Shown piece after piece: positions 1-6,687 of a stretch of 10,273 bases of DNA. This stretch comes from Lysobacterales bacterium. GTDB taxonomy: Bacteria; Pseudomonadota; Gammaproteobacteria; Xanthomonadales; SZUA-36. The translations under genes and the position numbers were made by a program. Position 1 is the stretch's first letter. Every line of letters starts with the position of its first letter. Below the pieces are notes generated by a model. That model worked only from the letters and a program-made list of their open reading frames with translations. It searched no databases and had not been told where the DNA came from. The DNA lies in assembly GCA_013213875.1 (NCBI GenBank), contig JABSSV010000034.1:1-10273 (forward strand), in the 5' to 3' direction.

Positions 1-174
1 ATGAACAAGAAATCTGAAACTTCGGGCCGTTCTGGTGCCTGGATTGCCGTTGGTACGGCCGTGGGAGCCGCCGTTTTTGCCGCAACCAAAGAACCGGTAT
101 GGATCGCCGTGGGGGTTGCAGTCGGCGCGGCGCTGGGTTGGAAGAAACCCCAGCACAAACAAGACAAATCCTGA
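1..174 (+). CDS. Small glycine-rich (glycine-zipper-like) membrane protein, 57 aa
   Basis: This is a short protein of unknown function. After a polar, basic N-terminus (MNKKSETSGRSG) come two hydrophobic, Gly/Ala-rich stretches at about residues 14-28 and 33-47, and then a lysine-rich tail ending in KQDKS. The stretches are near-repeats spaced exactly 20 residues apart: WIAVGTAVGAA starts at residue 14 and WIAVGVAVGAA at residue 34. Small residues at regular spacing resemble a glycine zipper, which packs membrane helices tightly, so an inner-membrane hairpin is likely. The window opens exactly on the ATG, so the ribosome-binding site is out of view and an upstream extension cannot be excluded, although MNKKSE looks like a genuine N-terminus. 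The next gene starts about 300 bases downstream, so an operon with exbD is doubtful. Similar short glycine-zipper peptides are known in bacteria, but I cannot assign a role. Confidence 0.65.
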   Translation: MNKKSETSGRSGAWIAVGTAVGAAVFAATKEPVWIAVGVAVGAALGWKKPQHKQDKS

Positions 175-480
175 GGCCCTGGAGGGGCGCAGGCGAAGGG
201 GCAGACAGCCAACCATGCCGTGGGCCGGCTGTGTACCGGCGGGCATACGTTCCAACCAGCACCCCTGCGGGTTTCTGGCCTCCGGGTTTCCGCGGGTTTC
301 CGTGGGGCCAGGGCAGCCTGGCTGCTGATCATTTTTCCTGGAGCACCGGCTGCCGGTTGAGTCCGACGGCGCCGGGGCGTCGCGCTGCTGGCGCCAACGA
401 CTTTCTTTGCAGGGGCCAGATGCAGTAAGCTTGGTGGCCCGGTACGGTCTGGGTGCAGGCCGTGGATAACAGGTACAAGC
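175..480. other. Intergenic stretch, no convincing gene
   Basis: I find no credible coding region here on either strand. The open frames that cross it begin inside the small upstream gene and lack family-like composition or a ribosome-binding site. It holds three copies of CGGGTTTC (listed separately) and three small hairpins: GCCGG/CCGGC (224-228 with 236-240), GCAGC/GCTGC (313-317 with 321-325, loop CTG) and ACCGG/CCGGT (345-349 with 353-357). The second is followed by a T-run at 332-336 but eleven bases from stem to run end is loose for an intrinsic terminator, so it is only a weak candidate for ending the upstream transcript. A promoter for exbD should lie here, but no clear -35/-10 pair stands out. 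Confidence 0.6.
268..300 (+). repeat. Three direct copies of CGGGTTTC
   Basis: Exact copies of the octamer CGGGTTTC lie at 268-275, 283-290 and 293-300, with start-to-start spacings of 15 and 10 bases. They sit in the gene-free stretch before exbD. The array could be a small protein-binding cluster or only a local slippage product. The unequal spacing argues against a simple tandem repeat, and the function is unknown. Confidence 0.6.
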
Positions 481-888
481 ATGCGCAGAAGGCACAAGGC
501 CGACGAAGAGGCCGAAATCAACATCACTCCCATGCTGGACATCGTGTTCATCATGCTGATCTTTTTTATCGTGACCACTTCCTTTGTGAAGGAAAAAGGT
601 CTCGAAGTTTCGCGCCCGTCCAATACGCCGCCGAAAGAACTCAAGCAGAAAAAAGGCCCCATCGTGGTCAAGATCGATGGCAGCAGCAATATTCGCGTGC
701 AGGGCCGACTGATTGAGCCGAAAGCGGTGCAGGCCAACCTGGAGCGGCAAAAGGCAGAAAAGCCCGACTCGCCGCTCATCGTGGCCTCACACCCGGACGC
801 GGAAACGGACGCGCTGGTTGCGGTACTGAACGCGGCCAAGGCGGTGGCCATCGACAGCGTTAGCGTCGCCACCACCACGAAGCCCTGA
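481..888 (+). CDS. exbD: ExbD/TolR-family biopolymer transport protein
   Basis: This is a 135-residue subunit of an ExbB-ExbD or TolQ-TolR type motor, which uses the proton gradient across the inner membrane to drive TonB-dependent uptake or envelope work. The layout is typical: a short charged cytoplasmic tail (residues 1-14), the signature NITPMLDIVFIMLIFFIVTT with a single membrane helix (about 17-34), and then a periplasmic domain of about 95 residues. Asp20 matches the conserved membrane aspartate that carries protons in the family. Length is normal. The ATG is preceded only by a weak AGG at 471-473, but the start agrees with the usual short basic ExbD N-terminus. No exbB, tolQ or tonB is visible beside it: upstream is the gene-free stretch, and downstream, 13 bases away, is a dehydrogenase gene likely to be cotranscribed. 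It must use an ExbB encoded elsewhere. Confidence 0.95.
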   Translation: MRRRHKADEEAEINITPMLDIVFIMLIFFIVTTSFVKEKGLEVSRPSNTPPKELKQKKGPIVVKIDGSSNIRVQGRLIEPKAVQANLERQKAEKPDSPLIVASHPDAETDALVAVLNAAKAVAIDSVSVATTTKP

Positions 889-901
889 GTCCCGCCCCGC
901 T

Positions 902-1864
902 ATGACCCTGCGCCAGGGCGTCTTCCTCGACCTGGCTACCATCGATAACGGTGAGCTCAGCCTCGCCGCCCTGGACCGCAGCCTGCCGGCCTGGCGCATG
1001 CATGCCCATACCCATCCGGACCAGCTGCATGAACGCCTGGCGGATGCGCAGGTGGTGGTGACCAATAAGGTGCCACTGGATCGCGCGGCGCTGGTTGCGG
1101 CGCGCGAACTGAAGCTGATCGTCATAGCGGCTACCGGCGTGAATGTGGTGGATCTGGAGGCGGCCAAGAACCTCGGTATCACCGTGTGCAACATCCGTGA
1201 CTACTGTTCCGCGTCCGTGGCCCAGCATGTTTTGGGGCTCATTCTCAGCCTGCTCCGCGGCCAGCCTTTCTATCGTGAGCGGGTCTATAACGGCGACTGG
1301 GCGCGGGCTGGCACTTTCAGTCTGCATGACCGCCCGATTCGGGAGCTGGGCTCGCTGAGCCTGGGTATTATCGGTTACGGCGCACTGGGTCGTGCGACCG
1401 GCGAACTGGCACGCGCGGTGGGCATGAATCTGTTGCTTGGCGAGCGCCGCGGCATGCAGACCCGTCCGGAGCGCCTGTCTTTCCGGCACCTCATGGAAAG
1501 CGCCGACGTGGTCAGTCTGCACTGTCCCTTAACGCCGGCAACCCGACATATGATCGACCGCGAGGTCCTGCAGAGCATGAAACCCGGTGCGCTGCTCATC
1601 AATACGGCCCGGGGCGGCATTGTGCACGAGCAGGATCTGGCCGATGCGCTGCGTGCCGGCGAGTTGGCGGGGGCGGGTATTGATGTGCTGTCGCAGGAGC
1701 CGCCGGCGCCGGACCACCCGCTGCTGGCCACGGATATTCCCAATCTCATCATTACGCCGCACAACGCCTGGGGCAGTGTGGCGGCTCGGCAGGAAGCGCT
1801 GGATCAGATCACGGCGGTGATTCGTGCCTGCGAGCGGGGCACCCCGCTGCATCGAGTCTGCTAG
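902..1864 (+). CDS. hprA: D-2-hydroxyacid dehydrogenase (glycerate dehydrogenase / hydroxypyruvate reductase type)
   Basis: This is a 320-residue cytosolic NAD(P)-dependent oxidoreductase that reversibly reduces a 2-keto acid to its D-hydroxy acid; hydroxypyruvate/glycerate is the likeliest pair. The NAD-binding fold carries GYGALG at 158-163. The catalytic set of the family is complete: Arg237 in NTARGG, Glu266 in SQEPP and His287 in TPHNAWGS. An acidic residue (Glu181) follows the second strand of the Rossmann fold, which favours NAD over NADP. Length is usual for the family, and the N-terminus (GVFLDLATID) resembles other glycerate dehydrogenases, which supports the ATG at 902 even though no Shine-Dalgarno sequence is visible. 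It starts 13 bases after exbD and may depend on read-through from it. Its stop codon overlaps that of the convergent ycgL. The exact substrate cannot be read from the sequence. Confidence 0.92.
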   Translation: MTLRQGVFLDLATIDNGELSLAALDRSLPAWRMHAHTHPDQLHERLADAQVVVTNKVPLDRAALVAARELKLIVIAATGVNVVDLEAAKNLGITVCNIRDYCSASVAQHVLGLILSLLRGQPFYRERVYNGDWARAGTFSLHDRPIRELGSLSLGIIGYGALGRATGELARAVGMNLLLGERRGMQTRPERLSFRHLMESADVVSLHCPLTPATRHMIDREVLQSMKPGALLINTARGGIVHEQDLADALRAGELAGAGIDVLSQEPPAPDHPLLATDIPNLIITPHNAWGSVAARQEALDQITAVIRACERGTPLHRVC

Positions 1865-2163
1865 GGCTCCCTGGGCCTGGGTAGGTCCAGCCAGCCGCTG
1901 GGATCTTCCCTGGGCGGCAACTGCAGGTGGAACCCCGGGTCCCGCAGGTTCGCTAACACCGTAGCGATATCTTCCTGGGCCAGCACGCTGCCGCTATGCA
2001 GCTCTAGCCGCATGGCGGGCTCGGCGCCGGCAAACAGGGTCTGTAGCGCCGGTGGCAGCGCGTCCAGATCTAGGTCATGGCGCAGGTACAAATAGGTGAG
2101 TTCGCGCCGAATGCTGCGTAGCACCTGGCAGGCAATCCTATCGCTGGTCGCGGTCGTGTTCAT
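1861..2163 (-). CDS. ycgL: YcgL-domain protein
   Basis: This is a 100-residue cytosolic protein of the YcgL family, which is characteristic of Gammaproteobacteria; its biochemical role is not established. The family pattern is visible: an N-terminal strand with arginines followed by ELTYLYLRHDLDLDALP, a middle part with PPALQTLF, and the closing signature GFHLQLPP before the C-terminus. The frame stays open upstream to 2238, but homology begins only after MNTTATSD, so the ATG at 2163-2161 is preferred. A second in-frame ATG at 2190-2188 would add nine residues (MGPSRYHGP). Neither has a good Shine-Dalgarno sequence, and both lie in the arms of an inverted repeat. The gene converges on the hydroxyacid dehydrogenase, sharing the CTAG that contains both stops, and is divergent from the secreted-protein gene. 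In many relatives ycgL neighbours rnd (ribonuclease D); rnd is not in this window. Confidence 0.88.
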   Translation of the reverse strand: MNTTATSDRIACQVLRSIRRELTYLYLRHDLDLDALPPALQTLFAGAEPAMRLELHSGSVLAQEDIATVLANLRDPGFHLQLPPREDPSGWLDLPRPREP

Positions 2164-2191
2164 GGGGCCATGATAACGCGACGGCCCCATG
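2161..2191. repeat. Perfect 9-bp inverted repeat over the ycgL start
   Basis: CATGGGGCC at 2161-2169 is repeated in reverse complement as GGCCCCATG at 2183-2191, separated by 13 bases. Read along the ycgL mRNA, the two arms each contain one of the two in-frame ATG codons. The arms could pair into a hairpin that hides the start at 2163. Alternatively, the element could be a DNA operator in the divergent region between ycgL and the secreted-protein gene. Which applies cannot be decided from sequence alone. Confidence 0.6.
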
Positions 2192-2260
2192 GGGTGAATC
2201 TGCGCGCTTAACTTGCTACATTGGGGGTTCTTACGCAAATCATTAAGAAACGGGGGATTT

Positions 2261-2890
2261 ATGACGCTCTACAGAAAAGTGACCGCGGTGTCACTGGCCT
2301 TGCTGGTAACCACCGCCTGCGCCGCGCAGGACGCCACCATGGCCACGGCTAAACAGGATGCGGATGATAATGGCTATGCCTCAGAAGAACTGTTGCTGAC
2401 TCCGCGTGATGTTAGCGCAGAAGTCACGTCAGACGGCGCAGGTGGCTATGAGCTCAAACTGACCGGAGGTGATACCAGCACTGGCGATGGAGCTGTTACT
2501 TTTGAGCCTGCCAGCGCGGGTGTGATCCATTTTGAACTCAAAACTGCACCGGGCGTAGGTGGGAATTGGGCCTTCGAAAAGGCCTTCGTGTGCAATCAGC
2601 CCCCTCAAAGCGGACAGAAGTTGAATCCCAACAGCTGTAGCCTTAAAAAGAAGCAGCGTATCCAGTTTGCAGCTTCTGCAGCAGGTAAATATGCCGCCAT
2701 TGTGGTACCAGCCGAAAATGGTGTCATTGATTTGGGCGCCATCCAGGGCAGTGAAAAGCACTTCAAACTGTTTAGCGCGAACAATTCGAAAACCGACTAC
2801 TTCTATCGTTTACGAGCCTGCGCGACCATCGCTAATCAGGAAGTGTGTGCTGACAGCGATCCCAAGATTCGCAACCGCGGACGAAACTGA
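2261..2890 (+). CDS. Secreted protein of unknown family
   Basis: I do not recognise this 209-residue protein. It begins with an export signal: MTLYRK, a hydrophobic core (about residues 7-19) and TTACAAQD. Cleavage by signal peptidase I after ACA (residue 21) is plausible. Cys20 could instead be a lipidation site, but threonine at -3 makes a poor lipobox. The mature part is hydrophilic, with glycine-rich and beta-strand-like stretches and a basic tail (KIRNRGRN). Cys111, Cys126, Cys187 and Cys196 could form two disulfides in the periplasm. The frame opens earlier, at 2213, but the ATG at 2261 has a strong GGGGGA (2252-2257) in front and restores a normal signal peptide. Base composition is lower in G+C than its neighbours: the 60 bases from 2641 hold 28 G/C and those from 2761 hold 26, against 47 from 3001. 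It lies 47 bases upstream of the TIR gene on the same strand and may share its transcript. Confidence 0.8.
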   Translation: MTLYRKVTAVSLALLVTTACAAQDATMATAKQDADDNGYASEELLLTPRDVSAEVTSDGAGGYELKLTGGDTSTGDGAVTFEPASAGVIHFELKTAPGVGGNWAFEKAFVCNQPPQSGQKLNPNSCSLKKKQRIQFAASAAGKYAAIVVPAENGVIDLGAIQGSEKHFKLFSANNSKTDYFYRLRACATIANQEVCADSDPKIRNRGRN

Positions 2891-2937
2891 ATCCCACTGT
2901 CCATTAAGGTTTATGCAGCTTGCGTTGAACAGTTGCT

Positions 2938-5007
2938 ATGGATAAGGCGCATTACAAAGCCTATCTAAGCTACAGCCATCGGGATGAGCGCTGGGCCGGC
3001 TGGCTGCACCGGGCGCTGGAGCGCTATCGCGTGCCGGCCCGGCTGCGGGCCGAGCATGGCGGTGACCTGCCGGCGCGGCTGGCGCCGATTTTCCGCGACC
3101 GGGAAGATCTGTCCTCGGCGCAGGATCTGTCTGCCCATCTGCAGACGGCATTGGAGCAGTCGGCCGCGCTAATCGTGCTGTGCTCTCCGGCGGCTGCCGC
3201 CTCACGCTGGGTGGGGGAAGAAATCCGCACCTTTCGCGAGCTGCATCCGGAGCGGCCAGTCCTGTGCTTGATTGTCGACGGTGATCCGCAGGCGGCGCCG
3301 GCTGACGGCGGCTGCTTTCCGCCCGCCCTGCGCGAGGGCCAGCCGCAGGGCTATGAGCCGCTGGCGGCCGATGCGCGCCCCTATGCGGACGGCAAGCGGC
3401 TGGCTCGGCAAAAGCTGATCGCCGGTCTGCTCGGGGTGCGGCTGGACCAGCTGCGCCAGCGTGATCTCGTGCGCCGCCGTCGCTGGCAGCTGGGTGGCGC
3501 GGCGCTGGCAACGCTGCTGGTCTTCCTGCTGGCGGGCGCCTGGAGCGCGCACCAGGCCGAGCAGCAGCAGCGCGCGCAGGCCGAGGAGATGGTTGGTTTT
3601 CTCGTGAATCTGGGCAGCGATCTGGAAAGCAACATTGATCTCGACTCCCTGGCGCGCATCAGCGCCGCGGCCCAGAGCTATCTGCAGGCGCTGGATCCGG
3701 GGGAGCTGACCCCGGCGACCAGTCGCCAGCTGGGCCTGGTCTTGCGCCAGCTGGGAAATACCAATTTGTATCAGGGCAGCCCGGAAGCGGCGCTGGCGGC
3801 CTATGAGGAATCGTTGGCGATTTTTGAGCGGCTGTATGCGGACAACCCGCGGGACAGCGATGCGGCCTTTGAGCTGGCGCAGGCAGAGTTCTATGTCGGC
3901 AATTACTACTACGAGATGGGCGTGGTCAGTGAAACGCTGGAGCACTTTGGTCACTATCTGGATATCGCAGCCAGCCGCCACCAGCTGGACCCGGAGGACC
4001 CGCTGTGGCTGCTGGAATATTCTTATGCCAGCAGCAATCTGAACAACTTCCGCATTGATCGCTGGGCACTGCTGGGAGAAGCCGAGTTGGCAGCCAAGCA
4101 TGCCGACGTGGCGCTTGCCCGGCGAGCACTGGCGGCAGATAAAGGCAGTGCGGAAGCGCTGAGCCACGTGGGTAATGAGCTGGCTTATCTGGCCGACGCG
4201 CAGGCCCAGCTGTGCCGCTTGCCGGCGGCGGAAGCAAGCCGTCTGGAAGCACTGCAGATTGCCCAGCAGCTGGCGGAAGCGGATCCGGCCGATAATTATC
4301 TTGCCGAAGATGTGGCCTACCGCCAATCAGGTTTGGCGGCTTTGTTGTTCGAACAAGGGCAGCACACGGCTGCCCTGGAGATGCGGCAGGCGGCTGAACA
4401 AGGACTGTTGCAAGCGCTGGCGAAAAACCCCAGCAATCGTCGCCTGCAGAGCGAACTGGCCCGGAATCAACACCATTCAGTCTTGAGCCAGCGAGCCCTG
4501 ACTCCCGGCTCGGAAGAGGCGGCCAAGCTGGCTGCTGCCCAGGCCACGCTGGAGCGTCTGGTGCTGGAGGAGCAAGGGACCGCCGATAATCGACGGGATC
4601 TTTACGATTTGTTTCTAACTCGTGCGGGTTTGGAACTGGATCAAGGCGATCTGCCCGCCGCGCGGGCCAGCCTGCAGCGCTTTACCGAGTTGCGCGATCA
4701 GTTGCAGGAAGAGGCAGGCGAACTCCCGGCCAAAATAGCGCAGGGTTTCACCATTCGCTGGCGCTATCTCTGGTGGCGTATCGAGGGTGTGGACCCGGCG
4801 CAATTCGCTCCGGCCTTGCTGCGCGAGGTGCCGATTTCAAATGACAGCTACTCAAGTTGCCACGAAGCCGATATGATCGCGCGCCATGCCTTTCTGGTGG
4901 GCGACCAGACCCTGTTACAGACGCAGCTGGCCTATCTGCGTGAGCGCAGCTACGGCCACCCCGATTTCATCGCGTTCTGTACGCGAGAAGGCCTGTGTCC
5001 GGCCTGA
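2938..5007 (+). CDS. TIR-domain membrane protein with TPR-like periplasmic region
   Basis: This 689-residue protein has three parts. Residues 5-115 are a TIR domain: YKAYLSYSHRDE starts the first strand, FRDREDLSSAQDL (52-64) matches the BB-loop region of the bacterial subgroup, and SRWVGEE (89-95) holds Glu95, four residues after Trp91, as in the catalytic WVxxE of NAD-cleaving TIRs such as SARM1. A linker with GCFPPAL and LIAGLLGV, typical of this subgroup, leads to RRRR (179-182) and one membrane helix (about 185-204). The positive charges put TIR in the cytoplasm and the remaining 485 residues in the periplasm. That region is helical and TPR-like (for example around 263-300, 308-345 and 405-450) and ends with Cys681 and Cys687. 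No clear Shine-Dalgarno precedes the ATG. The 3' end overlaps the SLOG gene by 13 bases, so the two are almost surely cotranslated partners. NADase activity and sensing by the TPR part are inferences. Confidence 0.88.
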   Translation: MDKAHYKAYLSYSHRDERWAGWLHRALERYRVPARLRAEHGGDLPARLAPIFRDREDLSSAQDLSAHLQTALEQSAALIVLCSPAAAASRWVGEEIRTFRELHPERPVLCLIVDGDPQAAPADGGCFPPALREGQPQGYEPLAADARPYADGKRLARQKLIAGLLGVRLDQLRQRDLVRRRRWQLGGAALATLLVFLLAGAWSAHQAEQQQRAQAEEMVGFLVNLGSDLESNIDLDSLARISAAAQSYLQALDPGELTPATSRQLGLVLRQLGNTNLYQGSPEAALAAYEESLAIFERLYADNPRDSDAAFELAQAEFYVGNYYYEMGVVSETLEHFGHYLDIAASRHQLDPEDPLWLLEYSYASSNLNNFRIDRWALLGEAELAAKHADVALARRALAADKGSAEALSHVGNELAYLADAQAQLCRLPAAEASRLEALQIAQQLAEADPADNYLAEDVAYRQSGLAALLFEQGQHTAALEMRQAAEQGLLQALAKNPSNRRLQSELARNQHHSVLSQRALTPGSEEAAKLAAAQATLERLVLEEQGTADNRRDLYDLFLTRAGLELDQGDLPAARASLQRFTELRDQLQEEAGELPAKIAQGFTIRWRYLWWRIEGVDPAQFAPALLREVPISNDSYSSCHEADMIARHAFLVGDQTLLQTQLAYLRERSYGHPDFIAFCTREGLCPA

Positions 5008-6677
5008 GTGGCGCGGCCCAGACCCTGAGCGTCGCCGTCACCGGCCATCGCGATCTGCTGCCGCAGGAGATCGCGCCGCTGCGCGAGCGCGTGCGCTGGT
5101 TTCTACGCCAGCTCATCAGCGACTATCCGCAGCTGCAACTGCAAGTGCTGTCCGGCATGGCCGAGGGCGCGGACCAGCTGGTGGCGGAGGTGGCGCTGGA
5201 GCTGGAGCTGCCGGTGCTGGCGGTGCTGCCCATGCCCCTGGAGCAGTATCGCGAGGATTTTGCGGATGGCGGTCAGGCGCTGGAGACGTTGCTGACACGC
5301 TGCGAACTGATCACGCTGCCCCGGCTGCCGGAAGGCTCACCGCGAGACGAGCAGTATGTGCAGCTTGGCTGCTTTCTTTCCAACCATTGTCAGGTGCTGC
5401 TGGCGCTCTGGGATGGCCACGACAATGGTATGCCTGGCGGTACCGGCAGCGTCATGGCCTATCACCTGACCGGCCTGATGCCCGGTGCGACTCTGGAGGA
5501 CAGCACGCCCAGCCTGCTGACGCATGGGGACAATGATCTGGCCTACCACATTGTCTGTGGGCGGCACCGTCCTGAGGGTGCGCCGGAGGGCGTACTGGCC
5601 TTTGGCGAAAGCTACTGGGTGACCGGGGCGGGTGGGCGCCAGTCAGGTCAGCACATGCCTTTTGCCTATCATCGCATGCTGGAGCGACTGGCCATATTTG
5701 CGCGCGACCTGAAAACACATGCCGCTGCCATTGGCGCCGGGGCCCAGAGTCTGCTGCAGGGGCACAAGGCGCTGCCCTCCGGTGCCGCCCTGGCCGATCG
5801 GCTGTATGGGCAGGCGGACTGGCTGGCACGTCATTACCAGCGTCAGTTTCTGCGCGGCCTGTGGGTCAGTCACGCCCTGGCGGTGCTCATGGGCGTGGTG
5901 TTTGTGATCTACTCGGAGTTTATTGAGCAGTGGGGCATGGCGCTGCTGTTTATGGGGCTGTTTCTGATCGGCGTGCTTTTTCACTGGCTGGGTGAGCGCC
6001 GTGAGTGGCATCGTAAATATCTCGACTATCGAGCCCTGGCAGAGGGTTTGCGGGTGCAGGTGTACTGGAATCTGGCCGGGGTAGTCGAGGCCCATTCGGC
6101 CGCCTTTGCCTATGACAACTTTCTACAGAAGCAGGATGTGGATCTGGCCTGGATTCGCCACGTGATGCGCTTTGCCAGCCTGCGTCGCGACCGCAATCAG
6201 GCGCCGGATTCGCACTGGTTGAGCTGGGTGATTGACGATTGGATTGGCGATCAGCAGTCCGGTCAGCTGGGTTATTACCAGCGCAAGGCCACGCTGCGCG
6301 CCCGTGCCTACCGTCGCACCCAACTGCTGGGGCAGGTGGCCCTGTGGGGCGGCATCGCCATGGCTGCGGTACTGGCGGTGCTGGCCCGACAGCTCACGGA
6401 GCTCCAGGCTATTTTTCTGCTGGTGTTGATGGGCGTGTTGCCGCTGCTGGCCGGGGTCCGTGACGCCTATTCGCATAAGAAGGCGGATAAGGAGCTGATC
6501 AAGCAGTATCGCTTTATGGCCGAGGTGTTCGGCAACGCACGTAAGCTGGTGGATGACAACCCGGACCCACAGCTACGTCGCCGTATTCTGCGCGCGCTCG
6601 GTGAGGCGGCGCTGGAAGAGCACGCAGAGTGGCTGCTGGTCCACCGTGATCGGCCGCTGGAGCACGGTGGTATCTAG
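4995..6677 (+). CDS. SLOG-like nucleotide-binding domain fused to four transmembrane helices (tandem SLATT-like)
   Basis: This is a 560-residue protein. The N-terminal domain (about 10-225) looks like a SLOG/LOG-type Rossmann fold: VAVTGHRD (13-20), the phosphate-loop-like SGMAEGAD (53-60), and LALWDGHDNGMPGGTGSV (136-153), where WDG plus GGT is characteristic. SLOG domains bind or process NAD-derived nucleotides. Two helix pairs follow, at about 289-307 with 313-332 and 444-463 with 470-487. After each pair comes a similar motif: DYRALAEGLR (344-353) and QYRFMAEVFG (504-513), which suggests duplication of a 2TM unit like the SLATT effector domain. The likely start is GTG at 4995 with GAGAAG at 4985-4990 in front. 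It lies in the 3' end of the TIR gene in another frame, implying translational coupling. The role may be a membrane effector gated by a nucleotide made by TIR; that is inferred. Domain assignment is from motifs only. Confidence 0.82.
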   Translation: MSGLSGAAQTLSVAVTGHRDLLPQEIAPLRERVRWFLRQLISDYPQLQLQVLSGMAEGADQLVAEVALELELPVLAVLPMPLEQYREDFADGGQALETLLTRCELITLPRLPEGSPRDEQYVQLGCFLSNHCQVLLALWDGHDNGMPGGTGSVMAYHLTGLMPGATLEDSTPSLLTHGDNDLAYHIVCGRHRPEGAPEGVLAFGESYWVTGAGGRQSGQHMPFAYHRMLERLAIFARDLKTHAAAIGAGAQSLLQGHKALPSGAALADRLYGQADWLARHYQRQFLRGLWVSHALAVLMGVVFVIYSEFIEQWGMALLFMGLFLIGVLFHWLGERREWHRKYLDYRALAEGLRVQVYWNLAGVVEAHSAAFAYDNFLQKQDVDLAWIRHVMRFASLRRDRNQAPDSHWLSWVIDDWIGDQQSGQLGYYQRKATLRARAYRRTQLLGQVALWGGIAMAAVLAVLARQLTELQAIFLLVLMGVLPLLAGVRDAYSHKKADKELIKQYRFMAEVFGNARKLVDDNPDPQLRRRILRALGEAALEEHAEWLLVHRDRPLEHGGI

Positions 6678-6687
6678 CACCTGTGCC

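Noticed and set aside
99..428. Open frames of 97 and 109 residues in the stretch before exbD
   Set aside because: They start inside the small membrane-protein gene, lack ribosome-binding sites and show no family-like sequence.
860..1522. A 220-residue minus-strand frame over the dehydrogenase gene
   Set aside because: It is antisense to a gene with intact catalytic and NAD-binding motifs, and its His/Gln/Arg-rich translation matches no family.
2164..2260. A sigma70 promoter before the secreted-protein gene
   Set aside because: TTGCTA at 2213-2218 is a fair -35, but no acceptable -10 lies 16-18 bases downstream.
2936..3511. A 191-residue Pro/Ala/Arg-rich minus-strand frame
   Set aside because: Its low-complexity translation is typical of antisense to a GC-rich gene.
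3202..4326. A 374-residue open frame on the minus strand inside the TIR gene
   Set aside because: It is a by-product of GC-rich codon use in the TIR gene, has no recognisable domain, and the plus-strand protein has clear TIR and TPR features.
4886..5536. A 216-residue plus-strand frame crossing the TIR/SLOG junction
   Set aside because: It overlaps both real genes in a third frame; its Arg/Ala/Gly-rich sequence has no motif. I considered a frameshift fusing TIR and SLOG, but both genes have sensible ends and starts.
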